Part shown: piece by piece, positions 22,527-34,300 of the stretch | How the letters are laid out: each line of letters begins with the position of its first letter | Position numbering within the stretch: position 1 is the first letter of the stretch | Assembly (NCBI RefSeq): GCF_027943255.1 | Contig: NC_072892.1 | Location: 17,383,792 to 17,447,791 of the forward strand | Source of the DNA: Anastrepha obliqua | Taxonomy: Eukaryota > Arthropoda > Insecta > Diptera > Tephritidae | Length of the DNA stretch: 64,000 nt | Direction: 5' to 3' | Translations under genes and position numbers: made by a program | Notes under the pieces: generated by a model | What the model was told of the DNA's origin: nothing | Databases searched by the model: none | What the model saw: only the letters and a program-made list of their open reading frames with translations

Positions 22527-22960
22527 TCCATGGACCGCATTGAAAGATGCGGATTTCTAATTTTCGGCCGCAGACGTTTCTTTCCTGGGATCGCATTGAA
22601 AAATGCGGATTTTAAACCTTTTTCTTTTGCATATTTTGTTTTTTTTTTTTTGCTTAAAAAAGTGATCTCTTTGTTTAAATATTTTGGGATTTTGGGATGG
22701 TTGTTGGGATAATATTTAAGGATTTCTCATTGGGATTCAAATTTTCTGCCGCAAACCTTTCCCTCCTGGAATCGCATTGAAAAATGCGGATTTCAAATCT
22801 TCTGCCGCAGACCTTTCCCTCCTGGCATCGCATTGAAAAATGCGGATTTTAAACCTTTTTATGCATATTTTTTCTTCGGCTTAAACCAGTGATCTCTTTG
22901 TTTAAATATTTGGGGATTTTGGGATGGATGTTGGGATAATATTTAAGGATTTCTTATTTT
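22527..22960. repeat. Nested tandem duplication
   Basis: A short unit containing CGCATTGAAAAATGCGGATTT, preceded by TGCCGCAGACCTTTCCCTCCTGG-type sequence, occurs four times (about 22536, 22591, 22770, 22831). A larger block (GTGATCTCTTTGTTTAAATATTTTGGGATTTTGGGATGG... to GGATTTCT) occurs twice, at about 22662-22730 and 22888-22956. The small and large periods are interleaved. CCGCATTGAAAGATGCGG is itself palindromic. Confidence 0.85.
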
Positions 22961-23861
22961 TGCAAGTGTTGGGATTTGGAAAAGGGTCGGGAAGGGAAGG
23001 ATTGTGGAGGAATTGAGGGTTTATTGTACAATTTCTTAATAATTCGCTTTATTTATTTTTTTGTTACAATTTCGTCTTTCGTACTTTCTATGGATCTCTT
23101 CCAAATTGAATTGAACATACAAATGCATGAATGAATTCCATCTTTCGAAACTTGGGCGGATAATTTTACAAAATTGAATTTTCGTCTGTTTTGGATCTTT
23201 GCATTTCATGCTGCTGAGTACGCAAAATTCTTGCCAATGCTCCATTGTACGTTATTCTCTGCTACAAAACGGGGAAATGGTGGGATAGATGCTTTTTTTG
23301 TTTGTGTGTTGTGTTTCAATTTGGGGAGAATAGGTTTTTGTTCTCTTTAGACCTCATATTTTTAATATTTTTTTTCTTACTATAAGTAGTTTTTTTTGTT
23401 ATTATAAGCATATATGTATCGTTTGTTTTCGCCCGATTCTGGTGAGCGTTGTTTTGTATTTGTTTTTATATATTCTCTTTATGATTTAAAAAATATACTT
23501 AAGGCATACTTTATTTAGGAAAGACATGAGAAGGACTTTTGTTTTTATTGTTATAATATTTGTTTACGTAGTTGTTGGTTATTCGATTTGTTGTTGTTTT
23601 TTTTTTCTTGTGTATCTTTATGTATATGTATGTGTTCTGCTGTTTTATGAGCTTTCAAGTAATGCTTCCAACAAATCTACTTCCAGAACTGAGTTCTTCA
23701 AATGCGAGAACTTGTGAACCAGCAGAGGTTTTCTGTACTAATGCACACAATAAAATTTTAACTGACCACCAAATCTCTAAAATCACTGCCCATGAATTGC
23801 ATCTGTTGTTGCCCAACCAATACAAAATTATGTATGTGTGTATGCAAGTGTGGCTGAGTAA
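22961..23861. other. Intergenic, no gene seen
   Basis: AT-rich with T-runs and TATG runs. The frames at 23526-23898 are low-complexity hydrophobic translations of T-rich DNA. Confidence 0.5.
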
Positions 23862-24577
23862 GGGGTTAGGGGTAGTCAGAAAATTTAAAAAAATTTGATA
23901 CTTTTTTTTGCATTTTCTTAAAGTATAATATCTTAAAAATATTGTGCGAAAATTTGAAGTGAATCCGACAAATACTTTTCGAGCTATTCAACAATTAACA
24001 AAGGGCGCTCGGGCGCTCCGGTAATCGATAGCAAAACTTCAAATGCGTTTTTCTCAAAACTATGTTTTTTGAACTGGTGATCACTGTAACTTAAAAACCG
24101 CCTGGTAGTTTTCAATAAAATTTTTACTGCTTTTGAAAAACATAAAAAACTCGTGTCTTATCGAAAGATTTTTTTTTCAAAAAATTCAATTTTCTTTAAA
24201 CAAATAATTGTCGGTTTTTTCTCGAGAATCTGAAAAATATTTCCTGAGGCCGTCATATTATTAATTTTGAATAAAAAGCTTCGATCAGGCGCAAGATTAT
24301 CTATTAATAAAACTAATTTCTCCTGTCCGATTTATTTCAAATGAATCTCCAAGGACTTGTGATGATCACCGCAAGGGACTTCTGGAGAAACGGGCTCCAT
24401 ACAAACAGCGATAACTTTTACAATTAATTTTTTTTTTTTGAAATTTTGCTAGTCAGGTCGAAAGATGATGTATTAATGCAGTGTTTTTATTTTTGTAAAA
24501 TAAAGCAACTGACTGGCAAAAATAAATTATTAAAAATCATAATTTTTTCGGGCCTCTGACTGACTACCTCTAACCGC
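23862..24577. mobile_element. TTAA-type MITE 3
   Basis: Inverted ends: GGGGTTAGGGGTAGTCAG at the left, and the right read inward is GCGGTTAGAGGTAGTCAG (16 of 18). TTAA flanks the right end (24578-24581), and GTAA at 23858-23861 is probably a mutated TTAA. The length of 716 bp and the GGGGTTA start resemble MITE 1 at 8173-8881 (709 bp). Non-coding. Confidence 0.75.
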
Positions 24578-24891
24578 TTAACAAATTCATGCATATATGT
24601 GTGTATGTGTGTATGTATAGGTAAGCCGGTATGAACAACTAAAGTACATTAAAGAATCTTTGCCATAAATGGATCGCCATTCGGTTAAGAAATCATCAAA
24701 AATAAATATCTTGAAAAGTGTTTTGATAAAAGTAGCTATTCAAATGTGTCAATTGATCTATGGCCGGAATCCGGATAAAAAATTTTGCACACAATGCAAC
24801 AACAACGATGTGGTGCTGACAGAGATCTGGTTGATCCATTCTGTTCGTTTCGTTTTTTTTCGTTTGTGTGACAGCACAGTATGTGGCGCCT

Positions 24892-25231
24892 GACGGGCCA
24901 CTTTCTATGGACAAAGCACATGGAAAAGGTGGGCATCTCAGACAGTGCACTCTGCCCAGTACGTGGAGAGGAGGATGAGACGGCGGACCACTTTCTGTGC
25001 GTCTGCCTGGCCTTCGCTCGTTCGAATCAGGCTTGAGGTCTTTGGCACTGTTGTATTAAGAAGCGACCACCTTGGCTCCTTAGCACCACAAGATCTACTC
25101 AGATTTCTTCGGAGATCGCGTAGATTTAAAGAAAATTAAAAAGGGAATCCGAGTGCAGTACAATCGACTTAATTGTGCCTGAGTGCTGTACTTGCTAGTC
25201 TGTCCCGACAAAAAAAAATGCAAAAATAAAA
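24892..25231 (+). mobile_element. 5'-truncated LINE with 11-bp TSD
   Basis: A 340-bp insertion bounded by perfect ATGTGGCGCCT at 24881-24891 and 25232-25242. It encodes TGHFLWTKHMEKVGISDSAL, then CPVRGEEDETADHFLCVC, a zinc-knuckle-like C-x-x-(C lost)-H-C at the C-terminus of a jockey-type polyprotein. After a frameshift it continues RIRLEVFGTVVLRSDHLG to a stop near 25137. A short 3' UTR ends in an A-rich tail (about 25209-25231). It is a textbook truncated target-primed insertion. Confidence 0.88.
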
Positions 25232-25242
25232 ATGTGGCGCCT

Positions 25243-25480
25243 ACGACTCAAATATGCATAACCTTTTTTGCCTTTGCCGTAACGGGCGGGCCTCTAAATT
25301 AGAAAAGCTTTTGTGTTATGTTGAATGAGATTTTTTTTCAAATCATTTACATAAATGCTACGCTATTAGGCATAAACGCTTACGCAATTTGCAGAAAAGC
25401 ACCTAAACCCCAACTGGGACATAGTAAAATCTTTGGAATATTTTAAATGTTGCCCAATTTCATATTATTTTTTTAAAAGG
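25243..25480. other. No gene seen
   Basis: Short AT-rich spacer between the LINE copy and the Tc1-like fragment. Confidence 0.5.
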
Positions 25481-25487
25481 TTATATT

Positions 25488-26048
25488 TTCGAATGAAAAA
25501 AAATGGAACCTTGATGGGCCCGATGGTTTTTTTTTAATTATTGGAGAGATTTGCGCAAGAGCCCCCTTTTATTTTCCAAGCGCATCTTCGGTGAAGGTTC
25601 TGTTATGGTTTGGGGTTCATTTACATCGAAAGCAACTCTTGATATACAGTTAACATCATCGCCGCAAATGAATAGTGGGGACTACAAAAACGTTTTGGAA
25701 AATAGTTTCCTTCCTTTTATTCAGGATAATCGGGAAGCGCCCTTCGGTTTTCAGCAAGACAACGCCCGAATCCACCTAAGCAGGGAAACAAGGCAATATT
25801 TGACCGGTTGTTCCATAGAAACTATGGACTGGCCGGCGTGTTCTCCGGATCTAAACCCATTAGAAAACATTTGGGGCATATTAGATAGAAGAGCTTACGC
25901 CAACAATCGCTGTTTTGACAACACCAACGAGCTTAAAGCGGCAATTAAGTCAGAATGGGCTACTCTAGATGTAAATTTACTTAAAAAGCTGGCAGAATGG
26001 TTGAAAAAACGTTATTTTGTGGCGCTAGAGCAAATGGTGCTTCCATAG
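25488..26048 (+). pseudogene. Tc1/Tc3-like transposase, catalytic half (DD34E)
   Basis: The frame begins NEKKWNLDGPDGF at about 25491, shifts by one base in a T-run near 25530, and continues NYWRDLRKSPLLFSKR. Then come GSVMVWGSFTSKATLD, FGFQQDNARIHLSR (second catalytic Asp) and WPACSPDLNPLENIWG (catalytic Glu). The spacing from Asp to Glu is 34 residues, as in Tc1-family enzymes. It ends at the stop TAG at 26046-26048. The N-terminal DNA-binding half and first catalytic Asp are absent, and I could not identify terminal repeats. Apart from the frameshift the remaining 165 residues are open. Confidence 0.88.
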
Positions 26049-26059
26049 AATTCCAAAAT

Positions 26060-28089
26060 ATTCTAGACGACAGAAAAAAAAAATTCAAAAAAGTATACTT
26101 TTGTTAAACGATCACTTGAATTGAACAATATCAAATCATTTTGAAACGCCTGGAAATACGTTTTTGCTAAAAATTTTGCTTATGTATTAAAAAAAGTTCT
26201 AAATTCTGTAATTAAAACAGATCACTTGTGTTACTTTAATCGATGTGTAAAATTCTTATTTTACTCTGAAATCTATAAATTAAAATACTTTGAAAAATTA
26301 GGGGTGTCTTATGATTATGAAACGCACCTTACATTTGCTATATTACACGAAGTGAAGGCCAATCTGCTACACCTGCGGTGCGGTGTTGGGCAGAGCTTGT
26401 TCGGTCTTCTACTGGAAGTAGATTTGTTTTTGAGTTTTTGAGTTTCGTCTTGTTTTTAATATTATTTTCGTCAATACGAAATGGTAATGGTGTGCGTGCG
26501 TGCATGCATTTGTTTTGTTTAGTTTTGTTGGTATGCAGGATTTTATGACTTTCGTACTTATGGCTGTGGGCTGTGTTTCTGCTTTTGTTATTTGCAAGCC
26601 TTTACATTTCGATTGTATATGTGTATATATGTATGTGTGTGTGTGTATGTGCTTGTGTGTGTGTGTGTACATATACATGGGTGTTGCGTGATCGACATAT
26701 GTACATATATATGTACATATATGGTAAATACATAATAATTTTTCTTTTAATTTCCATTGCATTCGTCTTTTATTTTTCTTCTTTTACTCGACGTTAATTC
26801 AATTTCTTTTCTGCGCTTAATTTTTCCTACCTGACGAATGCAAATGTTTTTGTTTTTGAACTGTTTCGTCACTTCTGCATGATTTTTTTGTTGTGTGTGC
26901 TTGGCATGCATGTTTCTGTGCCTATGCATGTACGTGCGTATGTATACAAAGGTGTAATTGCATAGATGTATGTCCATGTGTATATATGTATGCATATACA
27001 TTTACGTACGTTTGTATGGCTAAAAGTAATGGCTTGTTCATTTCATTAATGTGTTTTGTTTTTTGTGTTACCTTAGTAAATGCAATTTTATTTTAGAATA
27101 ATTTCCTCTGCCTCCGCTTTGATGTTTGGTATGTATGTTAGTATGTATGTAGTTTGTTTGTGGTCCCTAACTATTTTATTAACAAATATCGTGTGTTCAT
27201 AGCTATGCATAGTTCTAATTCTATGTATGTATGCAGGCGTGCGCCATACATACTTACATATGTATGCAGCTATGTAAGTTGCAGTGTTTTGATAATGAGT
27301 TCCGTTAGGTTTTACTAGTCTCCACACTGAGAGCTAGCACTCAGCTTCTCATACGTATGCATATACATATAAATTTTTGTATTTTCTGTTGTTGTTGTTG
27401 CTATTGTTTCCTTTTATTATTAGTTCCTTTATCATGATATATTTGTGTATAGTAAATATGTATGTATGTATGTATGTATTTTGCATGTTAATGGGGTAAT
27501 GCATAAAATCGTTTATCGTAAATGATTTGATGGTATTTATGTTTGTTTTAATATTCTCATGGCTGCCTTTAGATGTCACAATTTATTCCTCTTTTTTTGC
27601 ATCACATTTATTTTTAAGTTTGTGTTTTGTTCTTAGTTTTTGTTTTTTTTTTGTTTGTTTGTTTGTAATGGTTCAAAGTGATGAAATATATTTTTACTTA
27701 TTTTCGTACTTTCTAAAAATTGTTATTTTTTTTTATATTTTTATGAGTATGTAATATATGTATGTGTGTTTTTGGTAAGTTTCCATTTTTTTATTTGATT
27801 TTTTTGAAAAAATAAAAAATTATAAAATCCTTTTTCTTCCTTTACACGTACTCGCATGTATGTATATTCATATGTTTGTACATACATTTATATATTAACG
27901 TAACTTTTCTCTTATTTAAAACAAATTTATGCCTTATAGCTTTTCGTTTGTATTCATTGCACATGTGTGTGTGTGTGTGTGGTTCTAAATTTAATTACTA
28001 TTTAAGTTTGCTTCATTTAAAAATCAAATGACAATTTTTTTCCAAAGAAAAAAAAACAAACATACATACATAAATATGGCTGTCCCTAA
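26060..28089. other. Intergenic, T-rich and TATG-rich
   Basis: Plus strand strongly T-rich, with TATG, (TG)n and TTG runs (26620-26665, 27440-27480, 27965-27980). The many short frames here are translations of these repeats. No gene supported. Confidence 0.55.
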
Positions 28090-28263
28090 TTTCAGAAAGT
28101 TTTTTTCCCGCCTTGTTCACTCCTCTCGGGAGCATAGGGCCTCGACAAGACTTTTCCATCGTACACGGTTCTGTTGTGTTTGCACCGTTCCATGAGATGT
28201 CTGCATCTGCTAGTTCACGCAGCATCGACCTTCTCCAAGTGTTTTTTGGTCAACCGCGACCTC
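28090..28263 (-). pseudogene. LINE C-terminal fragment (family of 3715-4950)
   Basis: The minus strand encodes TWRRSMLRELADADISWNGA, then in the next frame QNRVRWKSLVEALCSREE-stop. It matches the tail of the degraded LINE at 3715-4950 (SMMRELADPDI). It sits directly beside the short retroposon at 28264-28386, in the same orientation. Confidence 0.7.
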
Positions 28264-28386
28264 TGTTGTAGTTGTAGCAGCATAAACATTCACCGTGCAT
28301 ATACGAGGAATGCTGCTGAAGTGACAGTTCTTGGCCGAATATGAATCCGGGTCGTTCCGGTTACGTAGAACCGACTGTCGTTCCCT
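28264..28386 (-). mobile_element. Short head-plus-tail retroposon, copy 1
   Basis: In minus sense the element starts ACGACAGTCGGTTCTACG, continues TAACCGGAACGACCCGG and ends GAATGTTTATGCTGCTACA plus a CAA-type tail. About 123 bp, non-coding, homologous along its length to 46238-46383 and 61481-61607. No clear target duplication at this copy; its tail abuts a LINE fragment. Confidence 0.8.
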
Positions 28387-31300
28387 TTGCGGTCTCGGAA
28401 AGTACCAAATTAAAATTCCAACAACACTTTGTGACAACTCTAGACTAGACGAAGCAGCACTTTTAAGACTTTTGTTAAGCAGAACATCAGCAACTGTGCC
28501 ATGCCGCGTTGTTGTGAAAATTTCTTCATCAAATCGCATCTTTTAGAGTTGAGTTTGTACAAACACTTTGGATCATGGGGAGCTCATACTAAAAATATAG
28601 GTACTTCTGAACATCCTCGTTCTAACTTCCCATTTTTCCAGCGCTTTCACTTAAACTTATACGCTATAAGGCCTTGTAAATTCTAGTCTACAAGTCTAAA
28701 GTTGTGAGAAATTTAATCAAAATTTTATGCCATTTTTCACAACCATTTTGTTGCTTAAAATGCGTTTTCGTTGAGTTTAGACCCTTATTAAATGCGCTCG
28801 TAGCATACGCCAGAATGACCTTAACTTACCTCCCTAAACTTAACTGTCCTACTATACACCGAAGTGTGCTTTACTCAAGTATTAGTTCATGCATTTTTAG
28901 CCAAGTTTTTTTTTTAGTTTTAGACAAGTCTTTTTTTCTTATATTCGATATATGTAACACCAAATCAGCGCTCGTCTGCCAAAGAGTATTTTTAAATTTT
29001 TAACTTTTGATCTTCAAATTTAATTAAATATGTATATGCACGCGCTTGAATTCCTTTAGCTAATCTCCATATGTAAATACAATCAAAGGTTTATGTAAGT
29101 ACATATGTATTTCACGTTGCCAGTTGGAAGCACATGGAACAAACAAATGCACAGCTCATCGCAATGAAATTATTGTAATTATGTAAATTGCCATGTTCTC
29201 TTATGGTGAAAGCTGCAAGGATTGTCATAAATATTTTGTCAACACACAAAAACACTAGCGTTGTTTGCTTGGGCGAGAATAAAAAATTAAACAACCCGAA
29301 GTTTTGCATTAATTTTCATCAAATTGTTGCTTTAAAAACACAAATTGAACATTTTTTTAAGGAAATTATCAAGCTTATGCTCCTTGTTTACATTTTTAAA
29401 TGCAGAAGAACGTACAACTATTTTTGGCATGGGGAAAAGATGTTTAATTACATGCAAGAATGATAGAATACTCAATTCTCCTTGAATGGAGCCGTTAGCC
29501 GGCTCTCAGCGTATTCGACAGAATCAGCGGTTGGGCTGACGAAGCAGGAGTTATGCATCGGTTCGTGTACCAAAAAAACTAATAATGTGTTAGTGATGTA
29601 CGAAAAAAAAACTAACACAATGCCACTTCGTTGCCGTCTGAACAACGGCTGATTGGGCATACATATGTATGAATACGTTTGAAATGAGCGGACAGAGTTC
29701 TGATGCCGAACCCCATAAGACGTGGCAGCCGAAGTTATTCTCACAATTTTGCTTCGGATGACGAAACCTTGTTGTAATCTAACCTCATTGAGTCGAACCA
29801 GTGTTGGGAGCTTATTCGCGACTAATGTAATTGACAAACTAATGATAATTGACCTGTGTATAATAGGGAAAAGGCCTGTGGAGGCTATCTGCCGAATCGG
29901 CATTCTACGATGCATTAAATTACTAGATTTGAGGGTTATGTTTCATTAAATGTATATCGCATATACAATACTATTTGCGTGAGATCGAGGCGTTCCCTTG
30001 AAATAGCACATTTTAGATCGTCAGTCGGAATTTTCTTCAAAATGTGGGCACAAACTTGTTTGCCAGCTTTTACGTACACAAAATGCTTTTATTTATATTT
30101 GGATGCTTTGTTGCGCAAAGGTAAACGCTGCACAGAGCCAAATTAGTTGAATGGTGAATATTGTTTGATAGTTGAAAAACGATTTTTAGCCAAAAAATTG
30201 GAAATATTATCTTTTTGATTGTATAGATTTAAAGAAAAAAACATGGTTGCTAGTCTATCTCCGCTGCTTAATTAATACAAACTCCTTTGCTCATCGTTAC
30301 CAAACAAATGGCTTCAAATGGTTGGGGTTTATTAACATCCAATTGGGTTTTATTTGTGGTTGCTTTTATTTACAAGTCAACATTTGGTGAAATAGGTTTT
30401 TCCGCAGATACTTAACTGTCCACTAAATTTTTATATTACTAGCTTTCAAAATTGCTCTTCAATTTAGTAACCTCTTCAATTCAGATGGCCAACAGTTGGC
30501 CTCAGTCACACTTTCTCAAATTCTAATTGATTATCAATTTCGATGAATTTATTGTTGCAATGTTGAAAAATTAAATAAAGTGAGTGAATGCATCGTTTAA
30601 ACGACAGTATCCGGTGGCTCAATCGACTATATAAATCTAGATGTGTGTATGTACATATCTATTTTCTGCATACCTATTAACGTTATATTGCTAACCAATA
30701 ATGTGAGAACTACATATGTATGTATGTATAACCAAACCAGCTCATGATTACGATAATTTGAAAATATTCATAGGAAAAAATATTCAAGCGCAAAAGTCGT
30801 CATTTGATTTTCAAATGGCAGCAGTATATACTTAATTACATTTTGAAATAGTTTTCTTTTTCTAATTTACACATTGGTTTTTTGTTTTTTGTTTTTTTTT
30901 TTGGTTTGTTTCTTTATCCCTATTTTCTTTACGATTAAATAAATATACATATATATTTATGCATTTAGTTCTACTTTTTATATCATATTAACGTTTTTGT
31001 TTTTCGATTTGGGTAAGTTTTAAATATAATTGTTGTTGTTATTATGTTTTCATTTTGTACAGTTCAAGTAATATGTTCTTCAAGCAACCTGCCTCGATTT
31101 ATTTCTAGCATAGCATAAGTAAATACACTTTTCGCCACATTATGTTAACGCAGCAAGTTTGCATACTTAGGGGAAATATTGCTGGCAATGCAATCGCCGA
31201 CTGTATTGGAATATGTGCAGCTGTAGCTGAAGCGCACATGCCCATACAACAATACAATTCTTGAAGCATTCAGCCGCTAACAGACAATCTGCATTGAGCT

Positions 31301-34300
31301 CTCGCCGCAATAGCAACCAATGCATGCATAAATTTACTTGCATTTCAATTGATTTGCGGGTGGTTTGTTGGCAAGCTTCCTCAACGCAGTAGTTGCATTT
31401 AGTTGAATAAATCAAAAAAAAAAAAAAAATTCACTTATACAGTTGAGCTGTTTGCTAATTTGTTAGTTTTGTATTATTACTGTTTTTTGTTGCTTTTGTT
31501 TTTGTTTTTGTTTTTAGATTTCAGCTTTTTGATCTCCGGTTAAAAATTGTGCTCGTGTGATGTACTGTTATTGCGTACAAGGAATTCACGTTACATTTAA
31601 TCCCTCATTGACTAATAGCTGTTCCACATACAACAAATTCAATTGTAGCTGCAATTTGTTTCGTTTCATTACAGACGTACTATGTATGTATGTATGTCTA
31701 GATGTATGTATGTATAGATGTATGTACATTACAATGTCTTTAATTTAAGTACAAAAATCACAGAGAATTAATACACTAATATTTTAACTTGTTTCGTTTA
31801 GCATTATGTTCCTCTTGCTTGTTGTTGTTATTATTATTATTTTTTGTAGTTATAGTTATACATATACATTCGTAATATTTGTATTAGTTAATTTAGGTAT
31901 GATTTTATTTATTATTATAATTTTTTTTTGTGTTTGCATTCATTTGTTGTTTTTTTTTTTCATTTTCGAAAATATTGATTGTAGTTTGTTTCATTATTCG
32001 GTTTAATTTAGGTTTAAAAATTTTGCAGTGTAACATTTTACGTTTTTGGTTTTATGTATGTATGCATGTACTTATATGTTCATATGTTCATATGTATTTA
32101 TATACAATATGTGTTTGAACGGATGCATGTCCATATGTTTTCTTCATTCAAAATTTACACTCTCATGCCAACATTCTTCATTTGCTGTTCTCATCTTGCG
32201 TTCTACAAATCCATAAATGTCCCCAAGAACTTCGTTATTACAAATACACATTTTGTTGAAACTTAACGTTTGATTGACTTACTCGTAGTACTACACTTTG
32301 ACAATTTATTTCACATACATACATGTGTGTGTGTGCATACAACTAATTTCGCTGTCGCTGTCCCCACCCTCCCATGTCCCTTACTTAGATTTAGGCAATT
32401 TCGAACTGTTTGTTTTAGAATATGTGATATATGTATGTATGTATTTATATATGTATGTATGTTTGCATGCAGTTGTTTTAGTTCAACTATTCATAGGGGT
32501 TTTTTCATCATTTTCAAACAATTAAGTTTTATTGAAAAATGAGCTGCTTAAATGAGCTGTCTGACTTTCTCTTCAGTTATTTCTTTTTTATTTTAACGAA
32601 TCTTATTTTACTATTTACCAACGAGCTTCGCAGTAGGTATAATTTTAAAACCTGAATTTTATCCAATATACAAACACATTCTCGTAAATTCCTGTGTATT
32701 TACGATTGTATGCGAGCACCTATGAAAATTTTGATTCCCACAAACTCGTATCACTGGTCATGAGTACCTAGCAAAACAATGGAATTTTTGGTGTTTTAAG
32801 TTAATTTTGTTTTTGTCATTTTCTGGGTTCCCTAAATTTAGCTCCTCACTTCACGCAATAACATTTGAACTGCGTGCACTGCAGGGATGAATGATCTATT
32901 TTAGTTTTAAACAGCGTCAGGCATTTTAAAACATATATGTACGTATATATTTTTTTGATTTAGTTTCTAAAATTGTGTTTATATATATAGAAAAGATCAG
33001 TTTTAAGAAAATCTAGTGCTATCTGATTAAAAATATGCTACATTCAAATTTCTTAAGTGATATTTTTAAACAACATAGACACAAATGTACTATCTAACCA
33101 CATTTTTAGTTGCAATTTTTTGGTAATGATTACAAAAAAGCCAGCAAATTACTTTCAATTTCAAATCAGTTTGTATGTATTTGTGGAAATTTGCATTAAA
33201 ATTACAAAAGGTAGTGAAGAAATTTCAATAAAACTCAGAAGCATATATGTATGTATGTACGTAAGCACATTTTTCGAGCACCCAATACGATTTTCCATAA
33301 ACTTGCACATACATATGTACATGCATGTGTATTTAAATATCGATGTGTGGTGTTTGGTGTAAAAACACTTCAGTCACTCGTATAACGAATTAGCGCACTA
33401 CTCCTGGAGAGCCTAAATAAATTTCGGCCTAAAAGTTCCGTATAATTTGTTTCTATCCATAATTATGCATACTTTGTTTTTGCTTTCCGATTTGCTTTTT
33501 AGTGCGATTTACTATATACCATATGTATGCACATTAGTGTCTGGTGCAGGAAGTGAGCGCAAAATATCCATTCATAAAATAAAATAGCATCAGATTAACT
33601 TGTGTTAAATCAAATCGAAGCCGCTGTGATGCGTATAGTTTCATATGATATATTTTGTGTGTGTGTGTATGAATGTATGTATGTACATAAGTTGAGTAAC
33701 TTAAAATTTAGCGGAGCTGAAACATTCATGTAATTTTTTTTTATTTAAACTCTAAAGCAAAACACAGTCATTCGATTAACAGTACACTCGGTTTCACTCT
33801 CTCGCTACCACTCAAATTGTCTTAATCATATTGTCGTGCTATTCGTTAAGTTAATTTAAAATGTTATGTGGTGTATATGTATGTACATATCCATATACCT
33901 GCATAGGTATATACACAACCACCTTCTTCTTTGCTGATTGCTTGCATTATTTGTAGTTAACATTTCACACTTGCATATTTGAATATAAAGAGCACAAAAT
34001 TAGCCTCTCGATTTAAGCGTACAATGTCATCAGACCTGACAATCATAGTACATGCATACATATGCACATAAGTGAAACATCTCATTGGTGGCCGCATGCT
34101 CTCATTGTCATCCATGACGTCTATTGACTTCGCGCCAAGGTTAAAACAACGACTCCTCTCGCTCAAAACCTTTTTGTGCCGCAATTACTTACGCGTTTTA
34201 CTTACTTGCCTTATATAGTACATACTTATATGTATTTCATACCTACACATATATAATATAATAAATTTATGTCTTTGCTCTTCACACACACCTTTTCTAC

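Noticed and set aside
22257..22712. 151-residue ORF
   Set aside because: It begins with TTG, shows no recognised domain and ends within the tandem repeats.
26409..27760. Cluster of ORFs rich in Tyr, Cys, Val, Met and His
   Set aside because: They are translations of TATG, TG and T-rich simple repeats on both strands.
29472..29915. 147-residue minus-strand ORF
   Set aside because: No recognisable domain or gene structure; kept only as an unassigned GC-richer patch.
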